DNA of 64,000 nucleotides from Sphingobacteriaceae bacterium (GCA_947480015.1 CANKBS010000012.1:41421-105420), one strand, 5' to 3'; positions 34,924 to 44,207 are shown, counted from the first letter of the stretch. The notes: generated by a model not told the origin, from the letters alone. Translations and numbers: made by a program.

Positions 34924-36615
34924 TTAAATCTTCTCGTACTCTGCTTTTACAAAATCCATTAGTTCTTTTATGTAAGCGGGACTAAAATCAAACTTAATGC
35001 CGGCTGCTTCATAAATTTGCGGAATAGATTTCGTGTAACCCAGAGCCAAAGCTTTTTTATAAGCTTCTACGCCTTTTTTAGGGTCCCTTTTGTAATTACG
35101 CCAAACAGCAATGGCACCAAGCTGCGCAAAGCCATACTCAATATAATAAAAAGGCACTTCGTACAAATGCAATTGCACCTGCCAGCGGCGTTTTAAATTA
35201 CTTTCCAAGCCTTTGTAATTAATTACCGAGCTTCCAAAATCGGCCATGATTTTTTGCCACTCCTCGTAACGCTCTGTTACCGTGTGTTTCGGGTTCAAGT
35301 AGATCCAGTGCTGAAATTTATCAATGGCTGCGATCCAGGGCAAAGCATCCAACACACTTTCGAGTTGCTGACGTTTGGCGCGTTTTAATTCTTCATCGGT
35401 TTTAAAAAACACATCCCAGTGTTCCATGCTCATCAGCTCCATACTCATACTGGCCAATTCAGCTACTTCACTTGGCGGCGATTTAAAATCAACCAGATCG
35501 AGATCAAAATCTAAAAAAGAATGAATGGCATGTCCGCCTTCGTGCACCATGGTTACCAAATCGCGGTGTAAACCCACCGAGTTCATAAAAATAAAAGGCA
35601 CATCGGTTTCATACAAGGGATACTGATACCCGCCCGGCGCCTTGCCCAATCGGCTATCCAGATCGAGGCGTTTCATTTTTTGCATGGTGTTAATGCATTC
35701 CCCAAAAAAAGGATCGAGTTTATTAAAACAGGCAATCGTGCGGTCGATCAATTCCTGTGCATTGGCAAATGGTTTTAAAGGAGGTAATGCTTCTTCATCT
35801 ACTGAGGTATCCCAGGGACGGTAATCATCGAGTTTTAATTTTTGTTTGCGTTGTTTATCGTGTTCGTTGATCAATGGCACGGCGTGTAATTTAACAGCCT
35901 CATGAAAATTTAAACAATCCTGCACTGAATAATCAAAACGAGCTAAGGACTGATGTTTGTAATCGCGGAAGTTTTTAAAACCCGCATTTAAAGCTACCTG
36001 ATTTCTTAAATCAATTAATTGCGTAAATAGTTCGTTCAAAGCCGTTTCATCTTGTGAGCGACGGTCCTGAACCTTTGTATACACTTCTTCACGCACCTTA
36101 CGATCGAGGTCTTTTAAAAACACACCGGCTTTTTGCAGGGTCATTTTTTCGCCTTTGTAATCGATGCTTTGTGCGCCGTTAATTTCTCCAAACTGTTGTT
36201 CTAATTCCTGCAACTTGGTGTTGAGTGGAATATTCTCTTCACGAAAAAGATCGATGCTGTTTTTTATGCCGCGCAAATATATGTCGTAACCCGTTTTGGT
36301 AAGACTGCCTTTAAAGGCCGAGTCCATTATTTTTTTATTCAGATCGTTTGATAAAGGCGCCATGTGCGGTTCAATGTTCTGCACAAAATCATTGTAACTG
36401 TCGCGCAACTGGGTGTTAGCGGTATCACAAGTCATTTTTATATAGCGCCAGGCCATGTCCTCACTTACCACCGCACTTAGTTCGCTGTAATCTTTTAACC
36501 AGGCTTCCAATTCGGCAGCAGAGTTAATAACACGATTTTGTAATCCTTCAAAATAGGGTTTAAGTAAGTCCCAGTTGGTAACAGTGAAATCGGGTTTAAC
36601 AAAATGTCTTTTCAT
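34924..36615 (-). CDS. M3 family oligoendopeptidase (PepF/Thimet-like)
   Basis: 563 residues. The zinc site is MVHEGGHAIHSF at about residue 357, followed about 25 residues later by the third ligand region (SEVAELASMSMELMS). LDSRLGKAPGGYQYPLYETDVPFIFMN is the typical M3 stretch ahead of the active site, and the C-terminal FYYIEYGFAQLGAIAVWRNY holds the Tyr/His-type substrate region. M3 enzymes of this length cleave short peptides in the cytoplasm; there is no signal peptide. The gene converges with the T9SS cargo gene, 5 bp apart. Confidence 0.92.
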   Translation of the reverse strand: MKRHFVKPDFTVTNWDLLKPYFEGLQNRVINSAAELEAWLKDYSELSAVVSEDMAWRYIKMTCDTANTQLRDSYNDFVQNIEPHMAPLSNDLNKKIMDSAFKGSLTKTGYDIYLRGIKNSIDLFREENIPLNTKLQELEQQFGEINGAQSIDYKGEKMTLQKAGVFLKDLDRKVREEVYTKVQDRRSQDETALNELFTQLIDLRNQVALNAGFKNFRDYKHQSLARFDYSVQDCLNFHEAVKLHAVPLINEHDKQRKQKLKLDDYRPWDTSVDEEALPPLKPFANAQELIDRTIACFNKLDPFFGECINTMQKMKRLDLDSRLGKAPGGYQYPLYETDVPFIFMNSVGLHRDLVTMVHEGGHAIHSFLDFDLDLVDFKSPPSEVAELASMSMELMSMEHWDVFFKTDEELKRAKRQQLESVLDALPWIAAIDKFQHWIYLNPKHTVTERYEEWQKIMADFGSSVINYKGLESNLKRRWQVQLHLYEVPFYYIEYGFAQLGAIAVWRNYKRDPKKGVEAYKKALALGYTKSIPQIYEAAGIKFDFSPAYIKELMDFVKAEYEKI

Positions 36616-36720
36616 AGTATGATTTGTTTTTTAATATCTTTTAGGTTTTCTTTTCAAATGTAATCAGGCGTTTTTATGCAATCTCCATTAATTAGACGCT
36701 CTCAAAAAGGCGTAAATTTA

Positions 36721-36854
36721 TTTGGGCGCCCGGGCGGGCCACTCCGGGCTTCGCTATCGCTTCGGTTTCCGCCGAAAAGGCGGAGAACCAAGCGCTAAGC
36801 GCAATCTGGCTCATCAAGCCGCCGGCTTGCTGCCCTATCCCTGGCGCTCAATGG
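36721..36854 (+). repeat. TTTGGGCGCC-type structured intergenic element
   Basis: Begins TTTGGGCGCCCGGGCGGGCC, contains the hairpin TCCGCC-gaaaa-GGCGGA and an AGCGC/GCGCT pair, then the module GCAATCTGGCTCA-TCAAGCC-gcc-GGCTTG-CTGCCCT, and ends CCCTGGCGCTCAATGG. Compared with 11258-11390 the differences fall mainly in loops, and the second stem keeps its pairing. The stretch 36616-36912 contains nothing else. Confidence 0.85.
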
Positions 36855-36912
36855 ATTTTAAACTCATGGTTAATCTTTTATTCATTTAAATGATGGAAAA
36901 TTTGAAGCTCTA

Positions 36913-37392
36913 CTAATTAAAATAAATTCTCTGCTCTTTAGTTAAAACATCTGAAACCAGCAAGATCAATTTTAGTTTTTTTAATTGAATGTGACGCGTT
37001 TGTTCTAAATACTTTTTAGCGCTGTATTCAACAATTGTAAAATTAATATCATCCTGTATGGGTCCGTTTATTTTGTTTTGTTTTTTACTGCATTTTTCAA
37101 AATAATAAATGCTGTTCGAAAAGGCCAAGAGGAAAGGTCCGTAACCCTTCAGCCGGTTGTTTTGATGTTGAAAAAGTAATTCCTGAACCAGTTCTGTTTT
37201 TTTTAGCCCCTTATCTTCGTACTCTGCATATAAATTATAATTACAACTGGGAGGCGGCACAAACAAATTCCAGTTTTGCTGAAAAAAAGGATAGGCATAG
37301 GCTTCGGCCCAATAGTCGATGCGGGTTTTGGATTGTTTTAAGGGATTGGCATAAATAAATAACATAATAAAATGCAGGCTCAGCACAAACAA
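36913..37392 (-). CDS. Small membrane-anchored protein, resembles DUF5819-type proteins
   Basis: 159 residues from a TTG at 37392. The frame is open to 37437 without an ATG/GTG, and an ATC at 37431 would give a longer hydrophobic helix (RNSLKILFVCLALFVLSLHF), so the true start is uncertain. After the membrane segment comes AYAYPFFQQNWNLFVPPP, close to the 'YFxQxWxLFxPxP' pattern of DUF5819-like proteins, which often accompany a larger polytopic membrane partner; none is seen here. No catalytic motif. The function is unknown. Confidence 0.6.
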   Translation of the reverse strand: MFVLSLHFIMLFIYANPLKQSKTRIDYWAEAYAYPFFQQNWNLFVPPPSCNYNLYAEYEDKGLKKTELVQELLFQHQNNRLKGYGPFLLAFSNSIYYFEKCSKKQNKINGPIQDDINFTIVEYSAKKYLEQTRHIQLKKLKLILLVSDVLTKEQRIYFN

Positions 37393-37562
37393 AGCCAGAC
37401 AAACAAAAAGTATTTTTAGAGAATTGCGGATAGACTAAGGTAAAATTTTTTAAATGATAATTAAACTTCTAAGATGGACAAATTCTCAATAAAAATTAGC
37501 AAAACTGAAGTTGAAATTTAAATTCTGTTCAATTATAATTTCAAATTTAAATTCCGAATATC

Positions 37563-37843
37563 GCGCCACTGACTGCAGCGGCATCCCCGTGCAGACGTGG
37601 CTTAGAGCGGGTTTTGGGCAGGGCAAAAGTTCAGTGAACTTTTGAGCCAGATTGTGCGCTAGTTTTGACCCTTAGGGCAAAGACCCCGCAGCAAATTACC
37701 CGCTCTTAGGCATGGCAAGCGGGATATAGCAGGGCAAAAGGCTTGTAGCCTTTTGAGCCGGATTGTGTGTTAGCAGGGCCCCCGGAAGCAAAAGGCTTAC
37801 CTAAATTCAACAAAGCCTTTTGCTTCCGGGGGAGGCGCCCAAA
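37563..37843 (-). repeat. Long (281 bp) TTTGGGCGCC-type element with four hairpins
   Basis: Read on the minus strand from 37843: TTTGGGCGCC, a 20-bp perfect hairpin (arms 37779-37798 and 37813-37832), then CACAATCCGGCTCA with AAAAGGCT-aca-AGCCTTTT and GCCCT, then a TTTGCCCTAAGGGTCAAA hairpin, then GCACAATCTGGCTCA with AAAAGTTC-act-GAACTTTT and GCCCT, ending in a GCAG/CTGC region near 37565. It aligns over its entire length with the element at 58896-59177. No coding sequence is present between the gene at 36913 and the transporter gene at 37927 other than this. Confidence 0.88.
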
Positions 37844-37880
37844 TTCTACCTATTGATACCTTAATGATATAACAACAAAA

Positions 37881-37906
37881 AAACCGCTTAGTTTCGGAAG
37901 CGGTTT
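37881..37906 (-). terminator. Intrinsic terminator of the phosphate transporter operon
   Basis: AAACCGCTT/AAGCGGTTT, a 9-bp perfect stem with an 8-nt loop, flanked on the left by an A-run (a T-run on the minus strand). It lies 21 bp past the stop at 37927. Confidence 0.82.
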
Positions 37907-37926
37907 TAAACTTATTTAATTTCTAA

Positions 37927-39330
37927 TTACAGAATAGCTCTGAACAATAGGAACAGGCCACCAGATAAAATAATAGTTACCGGTAAAGTTAACAACCAGG
38001 TTAAGGCTATGGTTTTAATGGTGCCTTTTTGAAGATTTTTTAATCCTTTTTTAGCCACCATCGAACCGGCAATACCCGAGGAGAGCATGTGTGTAGTGCT
38101 CACTGGAACACCTTTCCAGCTGGCTAAACCAATACCGATTGAAGCAACAATTTCGGCACTGGCACCCTGAGCATAACTCATGTGTTGTTTACCAATTTTT
38201 TCACCCACTGTTTTCACAATACGTTTCCAGCCTACCATGGTACCTAAACCTAAGCAAACCGAAATGATGATGATCACCCATGATGGTGCGTATTCCACTA
38301 ATTTTTTAGTCGCTTTAATTTCTTTTTCCAATGAACCAATTTCATTTTTACTTAGGGTAAGATTGCCACCTTTAATCATTTTATCGGCACCTTTGGTAAT
38401 TTTAAACACATCGGTTCTTAAACTGAAACGATTGGCCACCGGCACGTCGTTAGAGCTGAATTTGCCGGTTGTTTCAATTTTAAAGTGTTCGGAGTGTTTG
38501 ATCAGATCGCTGTACAGTTTTTTCTCCTTAGCTGCTAACACCGTTGTATCGGCTTTCATCATCAGAGCTTCAATACGTTCAACATTACCATTAATACTTT
38601 GTAAGTTCACACTCGAATCGACTGAAAAATGAGTAGGAAGCACAGAGATTAAGATCAACATAATTAAACCCACCCCTTTTTGACCATCATTTTGTCCGTG
38701 GAAAAAACTAACCATGCCACAGGTTAACCATAACAACATGCGTATCCAGAGTGGTGGTTTTTTACCCGGAATTGGTTCTTTGTAAATGGCTTCGTTTTTA
38801 ATTAAACGTTTAAAAATATACATGACAATAATGGCAACCGAAAACCCTATTAAAGGCGATAACAATAAGGCTAAACCGGTGTCTTTGGCTTTATCCCAGT
38901 TAACGGCAGTTAAACCAAATTCGCCTGGTAAAAAATAAAAGGCTAAACCAATTCCTAAAATGGATCCAATTAAAGTGTGAGAACTCGAAGAAGGGATTCC
39001 AAAATACCAGGTTCCGAAATTCCAAATAATAGCACTTAGCAACAAAGCTAAAACTAGGGCAATGCCGTGGTAGGGATTGGCATCAATTAAGGCATCCATT
39101 GGTAATAAATTTACAATACCCATGGCAACGGCAATGCCACCCAGCATAACCCCGGTAAAATTGAGTAGCCCACTGTAAACAACGGCTACAGTTGGCTTCA
39201 TGGAGTTGGTGTAAATTACAGTAGCCACTGCATTGGCCGTATCGTGAAAGCCGTTAATAAATTCGAAAAAACATGCCATTACAAGGCAAACTATTAATAA
39301 TACGGTTAAGGTGGTGTCTAATCCAAACAT
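37927..39330 (-). CDS. PiT-family inorganic phosphate transporter
   Basis: 467 residues with the two PHO4 signature halves: FINGFHDTANAVATVIYTNS near the N-terminus, and GASAEIVASIGIGLASWKG followed by VSTTHMLSSGIAGSM near the C-terminus, with GIPSSSSHTLIGSILGIGLA between. About ten membrane segments are separated by a ~120-residue soluble insert (about 235-350, VERIEALMMKADTTVLAAKE and onward). It imports phosphate with H+ or Na+. The porin gene lies 83 bp upstream in the same strand, and both have Pho-box-like sites. Confidence 0.92.
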   Translation of the reverse strand: MFGLDTTLTVLLIVCLVMACFFEFINGFHDTANAVATVIYTNSMKPTVAVVYSGLLNFTGVMLGGIAVAMGIVNLLPMDALIDANPYHGIALVLALLLSAIIWNFGTWYFGIPSSSSHTLIGSILGIGLAFYFLPGEFGLTAVNWDKAKDTGLALLLSPLIGFSVAIIVMYIFKRLIKNEAIYKEPIPGKKPPLWIRMLLWLTCGMVSFFHGQNDGQKGVGLIMLILISVLPTHFSVDSSVNLQSINGNVERIEALMMKADTTVLAAKEKKLYSDLIKHSEHFKIETTGKFSSNDVPVANRFSLRTDVFKITKGADKMIKGGNLTLSKNEIGSLEKEIKATKKLVEYAPSWVIIIISVCLGLGTMVGWKRIVKTVGEKIGKQHMSYAQGASAEIVASIGIGLASWKGVPVSTTHMLSSGIAGSMVAKKGLKNLQKGTIKTIALTWLLTLPVTIILSGGLFLLFRAIL

Positions 39331-39381
39331 AGATGTTGTTTTTAAATCTGCGGTAAAACTATCTTTTTAAATCTTTTGAAA

Positions 39382-39399
39382 TGTTAAGTTAAGGTTAAG
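39382..39399 (-). promoter_or_regulatory. Pho-box-like direct repeat upstream of the phosphate transporter
   Basis: On the minus strand it reads CTTAACC-TTAA-CTTAACA: two 7-mers 11 bp apart, the geometry of PhoB/PhoP boxes (the TTAACA half resembles the Bacillus PhoP half-site). It is 52 bp upstream of the ATG, with TAGTTTTA downstream as a possible -7 element. Confidence 0.5.
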
Positions 39400-39413
39400 A
39401 AACCAATATCTCA

Positions 39414-40769
39414 CTAAAACTTATACTGCATTCTAACAGTCAGAATGTTATCGGCAATATCTTTTGTAAATCCTGCTAAACCAGTGCTTTCGTTGGTAAT
39501 AATATCGTAATACAGCATAAATTTAACATTATCGTACATGTAATAATTGTAACCAAAGCCTAACTGAGTAAATTTAATGTCGGCCGAGGTCAGATTGTTC
39601 TTTCCGCCACCTAAAATGTCTTTTCCGCTTACTTTGGTATTTGGATCATACCACTCGTATTTTACTGCGATTTCGTGTTTGCTAGTACCAATGCGCTGAA
39701 TAAAATAGGTATAACATCCCGTAAAGTTTCTTACATAAGTGTCGGTTGAACTCGGGAGAAAAAACGGACTGCTGCTGCTGCCCGACTGTCCTGACTGGGT
39801 GCCGGTAACATATTCACCACGAAGGGTAGTGGTACCCAACTTACTTTTTATACTAAAAAACAACTCCACACCATAATAAATACGTGGCGCCGTTTTGTTT
39901 TTGTAAACGGTCTTACTGGTGTCAGAAGCTTTCCAGTTCTTGGCTCCGGTGCTATCGGTCACAATTTGGCTATAAGAACGGTTGTTTTGATACATGTTTC
40001 CGCCTCTATAATGTGAGGTCCCAATACCAAAACGGATTTTATGGTCATTAAAGCTTTTATAATAAGCGAATCTTCCGATAAAATCTTTTTGAAAATCAAA
40101 TTCATTCACGCCTAGCAAGGGAGTAGTGCCGGCCGCATAGCCGGCCGGTGTAGCGGTACCCGGTACGTAAATACCCTGACCGTTATAAAAACCGGCGTCT
40201 AAACGTAAGCCATGTAATTTGCTTTTTCTGCCCGGCGCATACACAATTTTAGCACCCATATCACGTTCGTTAGGCATTAAAATTTGTGTGTAACGTGAAC
40301 GTTCGGGTGTTTCACGCACAGACGAAGACTGATCGATCTCAAAACCAAAAGGACGATTCATAACACCGCCAACAATGGAAAATGATTTTGTCCAAGGATC
40401 GGTTGCTACGGCAAATAACTCCACCAGGTTAAACCCTCTTTCTGTGCCGTTTAATTGCATTACATACTGACTGTTTTTGCCATCGTAAGTAAACTTGATA
40501 CGGCCACGACGAATCATAAATCGTTTATCGGAATTAGCCGCAAAATTACCACCGTCAAAATTGGCAACGCCACGGCTTTGTGCATACTGAAATTGAGTTT
40601 GTACCCAACCTGTAATTTTTAAGTTTTTTAAAGTGGCTACCTCGCTTTTAACCTGTTCAAGGCTTTTGTTAAGGCTGTCAACGCTAATGGCTTCAGTCTT
40701 TTCCTGAGCTTGAGCCAAAGTTCCTATGAATAAAAAAATAAATGCCAGTGGTTTTAAAATAGCCTTCAT
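39414..40769 (-). CDS. Phosphate-selective porin (OprO/OprP family)
   Basis: 451 residues: signal peptide MKAILKPLAFIFLFIGTLAQAQ, a short coiled-coil-like segment (SLNKSLEQVKSEVATLKNLK), then a porin barrel with RRGRIKFTYDGKNSQYVMQL, GGVMNRPFGFEIDQSSSVRE and PNERDMGAKIVY, the usual marks of the family, and a C-terminal VRMQYKF with terminal Phe. Members pass phosphate or other anions across the outer membrane. Its place upstream of the phosphate transporter gene fits uptake of the same ion. Confidence 0.88.
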   Translation of the reverse strand: MKAILKPLAFIFLFIGTLAQAQEKTEAISVDSLNKSLEQVKSEVATLKNLKITGWVQTQFQYAQSRGVANFDGGNFAANSDKRFMIRRGRIKFTYDGKNSQYVMQLNGTERGFNLVELFAVATDPWTKSFSIVGGVMNRPFGFEIDQSSSVRETPERSRYTQILMPNERDMGAKIVYAPGRKSKLHGLRLDAGFYNGQGIYVPGTATPAGYAAGTTPLLGVNEFDFQKDFIGRFAYYKSFNDHKIRFGIGTSHYRGGNMYQNNRSYSQIVTDSTGAKNWKASDTSKTVYKNKTAPRIYYGVELFFSIKSKLGTTTLRGEYVTGTQSGQSGSSSSPFFLPSSTDTYVRNFTGCYTYFIQRIGTSKHEIAVKYEWYDPNTKVSGKDILGGGKNNLTSADIKFTQLGFGYNYYMYDNVKFMLYYDIITNESTGLAGFTKDIADNILTVRMQYKF

Positions 40770-40831
40770 GTAAATTAATTATTAATTACCGGCAAAATAA
40801 AGGCGACAATATTAAGGGAACAACTATTTAA

Positions 40832-40849
40832 TGTTAAGGAATTGTTAAG
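40832..40849 (-). promoter_or_regulatory. Pho-box-like direct repeat upstream of the porin gene
   Basis: On the minus strand it reads CTTAACA-ATTC-CTTAACA: two identical 7-mers exactly 11 bp apart, 63 bp upstream of the porin ATG. CTTTATTTTGCC about 30 bp further toward the gene could hold the -7 element. The same 7-mer and spacing occur in front of the transporter gene at 39382-39399. Confidence 0.55.
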
Positions 40850-40991
40850 GAGTTAAACGAATTCAAAATACAGGTTAAGAGAAAAATTTGAAGTTTTTTG
40901 CATTTAATCGCAAAAAGCTGATTAAAAGCGTTTTATGATTAGTCGTGTTTAAGGCACAAGGTCTGTTTTATGTCAAGAAAAAGCCTTTGGA

Positions 40992-41053
40992 CACTAAAAA
41001 ACCTTCTCGCCATTGACATATCGTTCAGAAATGAGAAGGTTCTATTTTAGTGA
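40992..41053 (-). terminator. Long-stem terminator after the OmpA-family gene
   Basis: CACTAAAA...AACCTTCTC pairs with GAGAAGGTT...TTTTAGTG (40992-41008 with 41033-41053) around a 24-nt loop. It lies 18 bp past the stop at 41071. The remainder of 40770-40991 holds the porin promoter region. Confidence 0.7.
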
Positions 41054-41070
41054 TAACAGGTAAACGGGTA

Positions 41071-42075
41071 TTAGTTACTGCCCAATACCTTTAATAATTC
41101 GTCCAACTTAGGCGTTAAGATAATTTCGGTACGGCGGTTTTTCTTTCTGGCTTCAGGCGTTTTGGCGTTTTCTAAAGGAAAGTACTCGCCTCTACCGGCT
41201 GAAGTAATGCGTTTGCCATCAATTTTAGCAGAGCCCAATAATATTTTTGTAACGGAAGTGGCGCGCATCACGCTTAGATCCCAGTTGTCTTTAATGTCAC
41301 CGGTCCCTTTCATCGCCACATCGTCGGTATGCCCTTCCACCATCACATTAATGTCGGCGTTTTGTTCCAATACTTTTGCCACATGTTTTAAAGCTTCCAC
41401 GCCTTTGGCCTCTACATTGGTTTTGCCGCTGGCAAATAATAAACTCTCATCTAAACTCACATAAACTTTTCCGTTTTTTTGTGTGATGGTGAGTCCTTTA
41501 TTTTCAAAGCCTATTAAAGCATCACTTAATTTTTTACGCAAATCGGCAGCGGCTTGATCTTTCTTTTTCAAAATATCTTCCAGCTCATTCACACGGGCTT
41601 CGCGTTTTTGTAATTCGGTATTTAAATTATCGAGGTCGGCTTTTTGTTTGTTGAGTCGAAGTTCCAAACTTTTTAAGGTATCTTGTTTACGTAACAATTG
41701 CTCCTGTGTGAGTTGTAAAGCGCTGCTTAATTTCGCATTATCCTTTTCTGCACCATTAACCAGTTTATTTAAACGATCGAGTAATTGTTCGTTGAGGGTA
41801 TTTAATTTATCGTACTTAGAGGTTAAATTTCTGAGGTTGCCACCATTTAAGGTGGTGTCGCGTTTTAAGGTTTCTACCAGTTTTTGGTCTTTGGCAAACT
41901 GTTCTTTTAAATCGGCCAGTTTGGCGTCATTATCCTGATAAGATTTTTTAATGGAGGCCAGTTCCGTTTCGCATGTGCTTAATTTTGCTTTGGTTTCATC
42001 CATAATACGGTGTGGCACGCAGGATGCAATACTTGCAATAACGATAATTGAAAGTCCTTTTACTAATTTCATCAT
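41071..42075 (-). CDS. OmpA-family lipoprotein with coiled-coil stalk
   Basis: 334 residues; start at the first or second Met (MMKLVKGLS). The lipoprotein signal ends IIVIASIASCVPHR, with Cys about residue 19. Residues about 27-195 are a long heptad-rich coiled coil (NGGNLRNLTSKYDKLNTLNE, KQKADLDNLNTELQKREARV). The C-terminal OmpA/MotB domain binds peptidoglycan: LLFASGKTNVEAKGVEALKH, MVEGHTDDVAMKG, LSVMRATSVTKIL, ITSAGRGEYFP and NRRTEIIL. It tethers the outer membrane to the cell wall; the stalk sets the distance. A 60-bp terminator hairpin follows. Confidence 0.9.
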   Translation of the reverse strand: MMKLVKGLSIIVIASIASCVPHRIMDETKAKLSTCETELASIKKSYQDNDAKLADLKEQFAKDQKLVETLKRDTTLNGGNLRNLTSKYDKLNTLNEQLLDRLNKLVNGAEKDNAKLSSALQLTQEQLLRKQDTLKSLELRLNKQKADLDNLNTELQKREARVNELEDILKKKDQAAADLRKKLSDALIGFENKGLTITQKNGKVYVSLDESLLFASGKTNVEAKGVEALKHVAKVLEQNADINVMVEGHTDDVAMKGTGDIKDNWDLSVMRATSVTKILLGSAKIDGKRITSAGRGEYFPLENAKTPEARKKNRRTEIILTPKLDELLKVLGSN

Positions 42076-42262
42076 GCATTAAAATTATAAAATAGAGCTG
42101 CTTCAGAACCTTGCCTAAAAATTGTTTATCAACACAGAAATTAACTTTAAAATGGCCTTTATGGTCTGAAAACAAATAACAATTTTTGATGCTCGTCTTT
42201 TTTAAATAGCCTTATTTTTGCAGCGTTGGCTGCAATCCTAGTAAACGCAATCGGCTTTAATT

Positions 42263-42871
42263 ATGCAAATATCCCTTGATCTTGCAGGCGCCATGACTTA
42301 TGTAGCCTATAAATCGCTTCTCGAAAAATTAATGGTTGAAGGAAAAACGACGGGCAAAAATCAAAGTGTTGAATTTCTTAATTATGCAAAAATAAATTTG
42401 CAGCGCATGCATCGTCTCGAAAAGACAAGCCTCCTGATTCCTGATTTAACAATGGTTCTCGGCAATCTTAAGCAATCGTACACCTGGCTAATAATTACCG
42501 AAGGCTGGTGTGGTGATGCCGCACAAAATCTTCCGGTGTTTGAGTTGATAGAAAAAGTTTGTCCGAACATTCATTTAAAATTAATACTGCGCGATGAACA
42601 TCCTGAATTAATAGATCGGTATCTAAGCCATGGTTCGCGCTCCATTCCGAAAGTTATTTGTTTTAAGAAGGATGAACAAAGTGGCGGTGAAAATAACGAA
42701 CAGTTCGTGTGGGGACCCCGTCCGCATGGCCTGCAGCAGCTGGTTTTGCAGTGGTTAAAAGAAGGGGTCTCAAAAGAAGAAAAAGGGATACTGGTGCAAA
42801 AATGGTATAACGAAGACAAAACCCTTAGCTTACAAAAAGAACTTCTGAATTTAGTAAACAAGTTGGTGTAA
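42263..42871 (+). CDS. Thioredoxin-like family protein with a single-Cys WCGD site
   Basis: 202 residues, cytoplasmic. The fold is recognisable from WLIITEGWCGDAAQNLPVFE, the strand HLKLILRDEH and the cis-Pro region RSIPKVICFKK. The active site reads WCGD, not WCxxC, so only one Cys is present, as in the Thioredoxin_9 group; disulfide exchange in the usual way is therefore unlikely. TATTTTTG at 42213-42220 may be its -7 element. The gene is followed after 18 bp by an MFS transporter gene, probably co-transcribed. Confidence 0.82.
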   Translation: MQISLDLAGAMTYVAYKSLLEKLMVEGKTTGKNQSVEFLNYAKINLQRMHRLEKTSLLIPDLTMVLGNLKQSYTWLIITEGWCGDAAQNLPVFELIEKVCPNIHLKLILRDEHPELIDRYLSHGSRSIPKVICFKKDEQSGGENNEQFVWGPRPHGLQQLVLQWLKEGVSKEEKGILVQKWYNEDKTLSLQKELLNLVNKLV

Positions 42872-42889
42872 AAAATTCCAACCTGAAAC

Positions 42890-44107
42890 ATGTTAGTACG
42901 TACGGTCTCTCTTTATAAAACATCCTTTTCGGGTTTATCGAAAGAAACTTGGTTACTTTCTTTTGTGATGTTTATAAACCGAAGCGGTACCATGGTGGTA
43001 CCCTTTATGACCTTATATTTAACCCGGCCGGAAATGGGTTACAGTTTAAGTGAAGCCGGCATTGTTATGGGGCTATTTGGATTGGGTGCGGTTATTGGAG
43101 CTTACTTTGGTGGAAGATTTACCGACATTATTGGTTTTTATAAGGTGCAAATCATCACTTTAGTTTCGGGGGGAATTATGTTTATTGTTTTGGGTCAGAT
43201 AAAAACCTATGCATTTATTTGTGTGTTTACTTTTTTACTGAGTTTATTAAATGAAGCCTTTCGACCGGCCAACTCATCGGCCATAGCCTTTTACAGCAAA
43301 GCCCAAAACCGTACACGCTCTTATTCTTTAAATCGTTTGGCTGTTAATTTGGGTTGGGCCTTTGGCACATCTGTTGGTGGCTTTATAGCATCCATTAATT
43401 ATGAATTATTGTTTTGGGTAGATGGAATCACCAATATATTTGCGGCTCTACTCATGCTTGGTTTTTTAAAAACAAAAGCGCCTACACGTAAAGATCATGA
43501 TGCCGAGGAGTTGAGAGGAAATGGCGGAATCTCTGCCTATAAGGATAAAGCTTACCTCTGGTTTATTTTTTATGTGACACTTTTTGCGAGTTGTTTTTTT
43601 CAACTCTTCACCACTATTCCAAAATACTTTCGCGATAATTTACATTTAAGCGAACGTTATATAGGTTTGTTAATGGCACTTAACGGTTTGCTGATTGTTG
43701 CTTTGGAAATGGTTTTTGTTTTTAAACTGGAAGGTCGAAAAAACAACCTACATTTTATCACCATAGGCGTTATCGTTGCCGGGCTGGCCTTCGTTTCACT
43801 TTTATTTCCCTTTAGTCCGGCCGTGGTTACACTTTTAATGATATTGCTCATTACCTTAGGCGAAATACTTTCGATGCCTTTTATGAGTAGTTATTGGAGT
43901 AAGCGCACAACGGATTTTAACCGCGGGCAATACGCTGCCTTATACAGTATTTCATGGGGTTTAGCACAAACACTCGGACCTGTTTTGTGTTCGTTTTTAG
44001 TTGACCACAGCAGTTTTCCGTTCTTGTTTAGTATTCTTGCTTTGGTTTGTGGTATTTCAGCCTTTGGTTTTTACCGACTCAAAAAAAACGAAATATTATT
44101 AGTTTGA
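42890..44107 (+). CDS. MFS transporter
   Basis: 405 residues with about twelve membrane helices. The first inter-helix loop has the MFS pattern GAYFGGRFTDIIGFYKVQ (GxxxDRxGR-like), and a long central loop (KTKAPTRKDHDAEELRGNGG) splits the two six-helix halves. It resembles the multidrug/DHA1-type exporters, but the substrate cannot be fixed. It shares a likely transcript with the thioredoxin-like gene. Confidence 0.87.
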   Translation: MLVRTVSLYKTSFSGLSKETWLLSFVMFINRSGTMVVPFMTLYLTRPEMGYSLSEAGIVMGLFGLGAVIGAYFGGRFTDIIGFYKVQIITLVSGGIMFIVLGQIKTYAFICVFTFLLSLLNEAFRPANSSAIAFYSKAQNRTRSYSLNRLAVNLGWAFGTSVGGFIASINYELLFWVDGITNIFAALLMLGFLKTKAPTRKDHDAEELRGNGGISAYKDKAYLWFIFYVTLFASCFFQLFTTIPKYFRDNLHLSERYIGLLMALNGLLIVALEMVFVFKLEGRKNNLHFITIGVIVAGLAFVSLLFPFSPAVVTLLMILLITLGEILSMPFMSSYWSKRTTDFNRGQYAALYSISWGLAQTLGPVLCSFLVDHSSFPFLFSILALVCGISAFGFYRLKKNEILLV

Positions 44108-44110
44108 CTT

Positions 44111-44160
44111 TGTTAAACTGGCAAATACACTTTACATGTTAAGTTAAATAGCTTATTTTA
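44111..44160 (+). promoter_or_regulatory. Promoter of the first BNR/VPS10 gene, conserved in its paralogue
   Basis: TTGTTAAAC at 44110 and TTAAATAGCTTATTTTAGCC (44145-44164) stand at exactly the same distance (42 bp between the TGTTAAAC and TTATTTTA starts) as in front of the second gene at 47751-47800, although the sequence between is less alike. TTATTTTA resembles the Bacteroidota -7 element. Confidence 0.5.
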
Positions 44161-44207
44161 GCCTAAGTTTTAAGTCCTTTTGATTAACTATTAACCATTT
44201 GTGTATT

